A stretch of 9,517 bases of DNA from Sulfolobaceae archaeon (GTDB lineage: Archaea > Thermoproteota > Thermoprotei_A > Sulfolobales > Sulfolobaceae): the NCBI GenBank assembly GCA_028277025.1, contig JAPYVG010000059.1, positions 1-9,517 of the forward strand. Reading direction: 5' to 3'. A model generated the notes under the pieces. That model had not been told where the DNA came from, ran no database searches, and saw only the letters and a program-made list of their open reading frames with translations. The stretch's first letter is position 1. Every line of letters starts with the position of its first letter. The position numbers and the translations under genes were made by a program. Below are positions 5,968 to 9,517 of the stretch, one piece after another.

Positions 5968-6242
5968 GAGTTAAGCTTACAGTAGAGAACGTTGAAGAAT
6001 TGTTTTTAATAGATACGGGCTTTAGTGGTGATTTAATAGTAAAGTCTGATGTTTTCGATGAAATAAGTGCAAAACCTTCGGACGGAGGAGAAATTTGTGT
6101 TGCTAAAGACCTTTGTTTTTCAGCCTTACAAAAAGTTGTTAGCGTGAATATCTTAAGCAAGCAAATATTGTGTAGGGCTTTATGGGTTCCAGAAATTGAA
6201 GAAAATATAATAGGCGAAGGGCTGAATCCTTTTTCACGTTGA
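5964..6242 (+). CDS. Small retropepsin-like (clan AA) aspartic protease
   Basis: This 92-residue protein carries the hallmarks of a single-domain clan AA aspartic protease. FLIDTGFSGDLIV (14-26) holds the catalytic D17-T18-G19 loop followed by the usual S-G and hydrophobic strand. NIIGEGLNPF (81-90) matches the conserved I-I/L-G-x-x-x-L-x-x-F near the end. Proteins of this size work as homodimers like retroviral protease, each chain giving one Asp. Substrates of archaeal members are unknown to me. It is soluble, with no signal peptide. The start overlaps the stop of the upstream small gene by ATGA once that gene's frame is mended, so the two are probably translated together. They resemble a toxin-antitoxin or regulatory pair; that role is inference. 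The catalytic motif is intact, unlike the partner's frame. Confidence 0.75.
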   Translation: MRVKLTVENVEELFLIDTGFSGDLIVKSDVFDEISAKPSDGGEICVAKDLCFSALQKVVSVNILSKQILCRALWVPEIEENIIGEGLNPFSR

Positions 6243-6288
6243 TAGAAATCTTTTTATATATTTGTTTGTAACAAACTTTTGTTAATAA

Positions 6289-6405
6289 ATGATGATCTCT
6301 CACACCGATGTGGGCTATGCCCAAAAGGGTGAGAGTGATTGCAGAGATGTGAGCCCGTGCCGTTGGGCTCGAAGGAGTCCCATGACCCACCCAAAAGGTG
6401 GTTGA
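6289..6405 (+). pseudogene. Likely 3' tail of an IS200/IS605-family TnpB transposase gene
   Basis: A 38-residue frame starts ATG-ATG-ATC right after a TAA. It includes THTDVGYAQKG-like and SDCRDVSPCRWARRSP segments, the first actually reading SHTDVGYAQKGES, and ends MTHPKGG with TGA at 6403-6405. Endings in HPKGG after a G/S-P stretch recall the C-terminal tails of Sulfolobus TnpB/OrfB proteins. The GC-rich composition is sharply unlike the surroundings. The catalytic core is absent. The piece is best read as what remains of a transposase gene whose body was deleted. The family call is from memory and could be wrong: the alternative is a structured non-coding RNA that happens to be open in one frame. 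Confidence 0.4.
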
Positions 6406-6468
6406 GGGCTAAGTCCCTACACCCGATCATGAATGAACATAAAATGATTGAAATGAAAGTGTAGGGAC
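6298..6468 (+). other. GC-rich multi-hairpin segment, possible omegaRNA/right end of a TnpB element
   Basis: Several stems can be drawn. CTCTCAC (6298-6304) pairs with GTGAGAG, enclosing GGGC-TAT-GCCC. GAGCCC pairs with GGGCTC across GTGCCGTT. CCACC pairs with GGTGG across CAAAA. GTCCCTACAC (6413-6422) matches GTGTAGGGAC (6459-6468) exactly around 36 bases. This density of stems at the 3' end of a transposase-like frame is how TnpB guide RNAs and IS605 right ends are organised. It is unusual here because the flanks are about 70-75% A+T. Function is inferred from layout only. Confidence 0.4.
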
Positions 6469-6858
6469 AAACGGTACTAATAAAAGCAGGCCTTTTGCTT
6501 GATTATAAAAATTTCGCAATTTCTGATCCTTGAATATAAGTTACTAAGTTCAATAACCTAAAGATCCGTGGTTGCCACATTATTTGCATTCATCATAATA
6601 CAAGGTGCGTGCAATATAGAAAGTAATATTGAGACGTCTTAATATTATTAGAAGTCAAAAGTAGTCAGAATAATTGTCTAGTATCAAGCTAATGTAGAAA
6701 GCTTATAAAGTTATAATGTAATTTATTTGACGAAATTGTTAAATCTATCAATTCTTATGGTTTTAATTATATCTTATTATTCCCGTTATTACCTATCATA
6801 TGAAGATATTAATAAAAAGTGAATAACACATTAAATATCCCTCATAAAAAGATAATCA
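6469..6858. other. A+T-rich gap without a convincing gene
   Basis: About 390 bp. A short AAGCA/TGCTT stem lies at its left end. A stop-free plus-strand piece around 6570-6650 reads VVATLFAFIIIQGACN, possibly the scrap of a membrane protein. Nothing here has a start, ribosome site and length together. Confidence 0.35.
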
Positions 6859-7565
6859 TTATTTAGTTATTACTTTAATATTCCTAGTCTTCATGAACAG
6901 CATTGATACATGAATTGCGGGACTTTTATTTTCTCTTACATACAAAGAGGCTACCTTACTTCTTTTAGTAAGGTCTTCAGTTAGCATTGACACATCTGAA
7001 GTAGCTAAGCCCATATTCCTAAATTCCTCCTTTTAGTTAAGACCCTCTTAATACAGCAACGTTCCCTAACTCAACCCATGTATATGCTGCTGAAACTAGC
7101 TGGTTATCTAGAAACAATCCATATGCAGTAGTTTTGTCTTCGCTTAGTAATTGGAGTATTATATTACTCAGACCTTGACCGTAAAGGGGAAAAATCTCCT
7201 CCTTATTCTTAAATACCTAGTCTTCTCACGTTTTCTTTTCTGAACACGTTAGGTTTATCACAAGTCATTAATATTTCTGGATAAATTTTCATATTAGGAA
7301 AGTTTAGTAGCCGTGACTATTTTGGTTCTATGAATAGAACAAATTTACTCTCCTCGTTCTTTAATATTGAAAGTAATTCCCTCGCAGTGCACTCCTTATC
7401 TGCGTGAAGAATTATTCTTGGTGGATGAAATTTTCTGTATATCATTAAATAACCTTCCCTAGTCGTCTTAAATTCAGTATATTCCTTATCAAACCTTGAG
7501 TCGTAAATCTCAAATGCGAATCTAACATGATCCGTAAGGAATAACTTCTCTAATTGACTTAGCAT
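6859..7565 (-). pseudogene. Decayed GNAT-family N-acetyltransferase gene
   Basis: Reading from ATG 7565: 82 residues (MLSQLEKLFLTDHVRFAFEI ... KFVLFIEPK), then an in-frame TAG at 7319-7317, then MKIYPEILMTCDKPNVFRKE in the same frame. Dropping one T near 7210 joins GIKNKEEIFPLYGQGLS and AYGLFLDNQLVSAAYTW. Restoring one G near 7043 joins VLRG to VLTKRRNLG. A third slip near 7012-7020 leads to GLATSDVSMLTEDL, ASLYVRENKSPAIHV and VITK with TAA at 6861-6859. The order, with R-R-N-x-G-x-G-L-A as the acetyl-CoA loop and then LYVRENKSPAI, is diagnostic of GNAT. The Tyr and Gly-Phe expected after AIHV are missing by small deletions. The ancestor, about 230-235 residues, would have transferred acetyl groups to an amine; the substrate is unknown. 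One stop and three frameshifts make it a true pseudogene. Confidence 0.8.
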
Positions 7566-7588
7566 GACGAATAGTAGTTATTAGGAAA

Positions 7589-7596
7589 TTTATAAA
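7589..7596 (-). promoter_or_regulatory. TATA box of the GNAT pseudogene
   Basis: TTTATAAA centred about 27 bp before the ATG at 7565 fits leaderless transcription. It overlaps the stop codon of the upstream pseudogene, so the two genes were tightly packed. Confidence 0.5.
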
Positions 7597-7877
7597 TTAG
7601 CTTCTACTATAATCAATAAATTACCGTCTTTGAAGAAGCTATCAATGCTTGGAATAAGTCTCGGAAAACTCCTCAGGTACTCCCTACTGTAACTGGATTT
7701 TCAAATTCTTCTTTTAGTTCTATGAAACAAAATTTTAACATATTACTGGTGTGTATATGGAATTTCGAGTAATTTAATATCATAACATCAAAACGATTGA
7801 TTTCAGCTTGTCAAAATATTCATCTAACTCCTTTCATATGCTAAAGAAAACTTATTATTATCTGGCACTACACGCAC
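7590..7877 (-). pseudogene. Decayed gene of unknown function upstream of the GNAT gene
   Basis: Three or four frames join into about 96 residues. They run from GTG 7877 (VRVVPDNNKFSLAYE), then ELDEYFDKLKS, FDVMILNYSKFHIHTSN, MLKFCFIELKEEFENPV, and REYLRSFPRLIPSIDSFFKD, to IIVEANL with TAA at 7592-7590. Frame changes lie near 7829-7836, 7798-7806 and 7675-7690. The sense in every piece is protein-like (amphipathic helices, then a final strand), so this is a worn gene rather than chance. The 5' end may also be lost, since there is no good ribosome site. I do not recognise the family. It lies 24 bp before the GNAT start on the same strand. Confidence 0.45.
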
Positions 7878-8025
7878 AATTTTTTATATTTAAGGCATTC
7901 TATCCTTATCTTAATTAGTAATGAATAGCATTCTATGTTAATAAGTAGGAGTTTAATAATTGGTTAAATTAAGTAATATTAGTAATAAACTTTGCTAAGA
8001 TTAAGCATATTTTAGACTAGGCATA

Positions 8026-8033
8026 TTTAAAAA
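8026..8033 (+). promoter_or_regulatory. TATA-like box for the precursor-peptide operon
   Basis: TTTAAAAA at 8026-8033 predicts transcription from about 8055-8060. GCATATTT occurs twice just here (8005-8012 and 8021-8028), 16 bp apart, the second running into the box. That is a possible operator placed to control this promoter. The stretch 7878-8080 otherwise holds no gene. Confidence 0.4.
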
Positions 8034-8130
8034 TTTTCATGCTTATAGAGAGAAAAAAGCTGTTTATTACATAATTTATTATGGCGATTAAGATGGAGAA
8101 GAAGAAAAAAATTAGAAAGAACAAACAAAA

Positions 8131-8451
8131 ATGGTACTCGAAGAAATAGCTAAATTAGATCTTAAACCCTTATTTGAATTAGATAGAGAACTTGCAGCAT
8201 CCCCTCAACTTAGAGCAGAGTTTATAAAAGACCCTTTTAGTGTGGCAGAAAAATATGGCTTTAAAATGCCTCAGAATTTAAAGGATGAAGGTTTTCATAT
8301 GCACTAGATTGACTCTAATAATAATTATTATCCGGCCGAGGGTAGTGCAATTGAACAACTTCAGAAGAGTGGTACAAAACCTTGGACAAGAGTAGAGGTA
8401 AGAATTGGTACAGCACCGGGTTGCGTTGCATTTTGTGGTGTTTGTGTTTAA
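8131..8451 (+). pseudogene. Candidate RiPP precursor: NHLP/Nif11-like leader, in-frame TAG, Cys-rich tail
   Basis: From ATG 8131 the first 58 residues include ELAASPQLRAEFIKDPFSVA and EKYGFKMPQNLKDEGFHMH. The L-R-x-x-F-x-x-D-P ... G-x-x-x-P spacing is that of nitrile-hydratase-like and Nif11-like leader peptides. TAG at 8305-8307 then interrupts, but the same frame runs on 47 codons (IDSNNNYYPAEGSAIEQLQK ... TRVEVRIGTAPG) to the tail CVAFCGVCV and TAA at 8449-8451. Counting the TAG as residue 59, the cysteines are C98, C102 and C105 (C-x3-C-x2-C). The full 106-residue form looks like leader plus core of a modified peptide; the cysteines could be modified, cross-linked or bind metal. A 22-codon Lys-rich frame (MAIKMEKKKKIRKNKQK, ATG 8081) overlaps the start in another frame and may be a lost N-terminus. 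Whether the TAG is a mutation or read through is open. Confidence 0.55.
8318..8331. repeat. Perfect 14-bp palindrome just after the in-frame TAG
   Basis: ATAATAATTATTAT is its own complement and lies 11-24 bases beyond the TAG, followed at once by the CGGCCG palindrome. It codes Asn/Tyr repeats in the read-through frame. It could be no more than low-complexity coding DNA. Confidence 0.4.
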
Positions 8452-8458
8452 AACTACT

Positions 8459-8465
8459 AGGTGAT
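8459..8465 (+). promoter_or_regulatory. Ribosome binding site of the 181-residue gene
   Basis: AGGTGAT ends 10 bases before the ATG at 8476, fixing that start and indicating that the gene is translated as a downstream member of an operon led by the precursor peptide. Confidence 0.65.
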
Positions 8466-8475
8466 AATATAAATA

Positions 8476-9021
8476 ATGGAAATCCAACTTAAGTCAAGCA
8501 AACCTTCTGAAGATATATTAAGAATTGTAAAAGAAGCTATAGATAAGCTTAATAAAGCTAGTTCTAGTCCTTCGTTAAGGGTGGTATCATCCTATATACC
8601 TTTTTTATCAAGCTATGATTTAAATAAAGCCCAATTCTTCATATTAGATAGGAAAAACATAGAGAATATAAACACCGAGTTAGAAGTACCTGAGCCATTA
8701 TATAATGTATTATCAGCGTATTATATCCCTTTTGAAACTGTAAATATAGTCAAAATTATTTCTATGAGAATTTCCAAAAATTTGACGGAAAAGATAGGTA
8801 AAAAACCATTTATTGGCATTTTTTCTGCTAGTAAAGTAACAGGCTTGAATTTAAAAGGAGAAAGAATAATATCGTCAGGGGTAATTTTTAATCCTGGCTG
8901 GTCAATTCCGATAAATTTAAACGACATTCTTGGACATGAAATATTAGTTACGGTTGGAATGCACTATTACATAGTATTTTACCATAAGATTACTCAATCT
9001 TTAGCTATAATCTCATTCTAA
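8476..9021 (+). CDS. Unknown 181-residue protein, possible partner of the peptide precursor
   Basis: This intact frame has a clear Shine-Dalgarno. The sequence starts with an amphipathic helix (EDILRIVKEAIDKLNKASSS, 12-31). It continues as mixed alpha/beta with SLRVVSSYIPFLSSYDL, FILDRKNIENI and KPFIGIFSASKVTGLNL, and ends in strand-rich HEILVTVGMHYYIVFYHKI with three His within 15 residues (HEI, MHYY, YHK). There is no signal peptide, no clear membrane helix and no motif of a known peptide-modifying enzyme (no radical-SAM Cys triad, no YcaO or LanM signature). I do not recognise the family. It lies 24 bp after the precursor gene, same strand, almost surely one transcript. Possible roles are leader binding, modification, immunity or metal handling; none is shown. 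It may also be a stand-alone hypothetical. Confidence 0.8.
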   Translation: MEIQLKSSKPSEDILRIVKEAIDKLNKASSSPSLRVVSSYIPFLSSYDLNKAQFFILDRKNIENINTELEVPEPLYNVLSAYYIPFETVNIVKIISMRISKNLTEKIGKKPFIGIFSASKVTGLNLKGERIISSGVIFNPGWSIPINLNDILGHEILVTVGMHYYIVFYHKITQSLAIISF

Positions 9022-9517
9022 TTATTAATCTAAGAACTCTATAATTTTTCTTAAATATTTAAAATAAATAAGCTTTTTATCTAGCCAGTATTAAATACTT
9101 TAATACTTATATCCTCTAATACCTTGTTACATTTCTATAAACTAACGCTGTATTTCTCTTTTTATTTTCGAAACTTTATCATCCTATTAATGAGAGCACC
9201 ATTCTTGCTTTAGATAACGAAGGCAATGCTACAAGTATTTGATCTTGGACAACTTGATGTCTAAAACGTCGAAATTAAGACGACTAATTTAACATCCCTT
9301 CGTTGGAGTATTATTATACACTAAAAGTTAGTATAATTTCATATGCACCAATTTAGTGCAAGGTAAGACCCTTAAAATTATCCAGAGCCATTTTACCAAT
9401 TTTCCTTCTTTTATTGTATAAATTGTGAACTTCTTACCATCATATTTTATCTATTATCTGATATTTTTATTTTTTAAAATTTGATAAAATTAAATTTTTA
9501 CTATACTGAAGCTTTTA
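9022..9517. other. Non-coding or eroded stretch to the window end
   Basis: About 500 bp with no start-plus-frame of useful length. A plus-strand piece near 9190-9237 reads NESTILALDNEGNATSI and a minus-strand piece near 9340-9460 reads YDGKKFTIYTIKEGKLVKWL. Both look protein-like, so eroded genes are possible. The end is very A+T-rich. Confidence 0.35.
9318..9360. repeat. Two adjacent short hairpins
   Basis: ACTAA-AAG-TTAGT (9320-9332) is followed by TGCAC-7-GTGCA (9344-9348 / 9356-9360). They are weak alone, but paired within 45 bp in a non-coding stretch. No T-run follows directly. Confidence 0.3.

Noticed and set aside
5930..6390. Two minus-strand open frames (76 and 83 residues)
   Set aside because: They are antisense to the aspartic protease and to the TnpB-like tail, with no motif or ribosome site.
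6289..6405. C/D-box small RNA (ATGATGA box at 6289)
   Set aside because: No CUGA D box lies at the right spacing, and the region is better explained by long stems.
6413..6468. CRISPR repeat unit
   Set aside because: The 10-bp complement pair occurs once with a 36-base loop; there is no periodic repeat and no match to Sulfolobus-type repeats I remember.
8278..8487. Minus-strand Cys/Thr-rich open frame of 69 residues
   Set aside because: It is the antisense of the read-through half of the peptide precursor; its Cys come from complementing Ala/Thr-rich codons.
8721..8927. Minus-strand open frame of 68 residues
   Set aside because: Shadow of the 181-residue gene.

Overview
The window looks like chromosome (or integrated element) from a Sulfolobales-type thermoacidophilic archaeon. 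The evidence is strongly A+T-rich DNA, archaeal TATA-like boxes about 25-35 bp upstream of starts, GGTG-type Shine-Dalgarno sites on some genes, two copies of a tRNA 3' end resembling Sulfolobus tRNA-Phe as I remember it, and protein families familiar from that order. It is an accessory, decaying region: four genes look intact (a fifth is cut by the window edge), while at least seven others carry frameshifts or in-frame stops.

Layout. Positions 1-194 hold the 5' end of an unknown minus-strand gene. A tRNA-Phe-like 3' end lies at 508-560 and a second, degraded copy in the same orientation at 5013-5056. Between them is a 4.5-kb segment that reads as the remnant of an integrated element or of two nested ones. 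It contains a minus-strand cluster of a broken NTF2/SnoaL-like gene, an MFS exporter and a membrane protein with a helical tail. It also holds an SRPBCC-like protein and a frameshifted plus-strand membrane protein. Just before the second tRNA-like copy there is a cluster of TTTAACG motifs and a perfect 11-bp inverted repeat. A frameshifted small helix-turn-helix gene starts directly after that copy.

From 5.8 to 6.5 kb a short antitoxin-like gene, frame-broken in an A9 run, overlaps by ATGA a small retropepsin-like aspartic protease. Downstream is a GC-rich, hairpin-forming stretch that looks like the tail and right end of an IS200/IS605 TnpB element. From 6.9 to 7.9 kb, two minus-strand genes (a GNAT acetyltransferase and an unknown protein) have decayed but remain readable.

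From 8.0 to 9.0 kb is the most interesting locus. A peptide of 58 residues has a nitrile-hydratase-like/Nif11-like leader. An in-frame TAG follows, then 47 further uninterrupted codons ending in a cysteine-rich tail (C-x3-C-x2-C). An intact 181-residue gene of unknown function lies 24 bp downstream with its own ribosome binding site. I read this as a candidate archaeal RiPP precursor with a possible partner, interrupted either by mutation or by a read-through stop.
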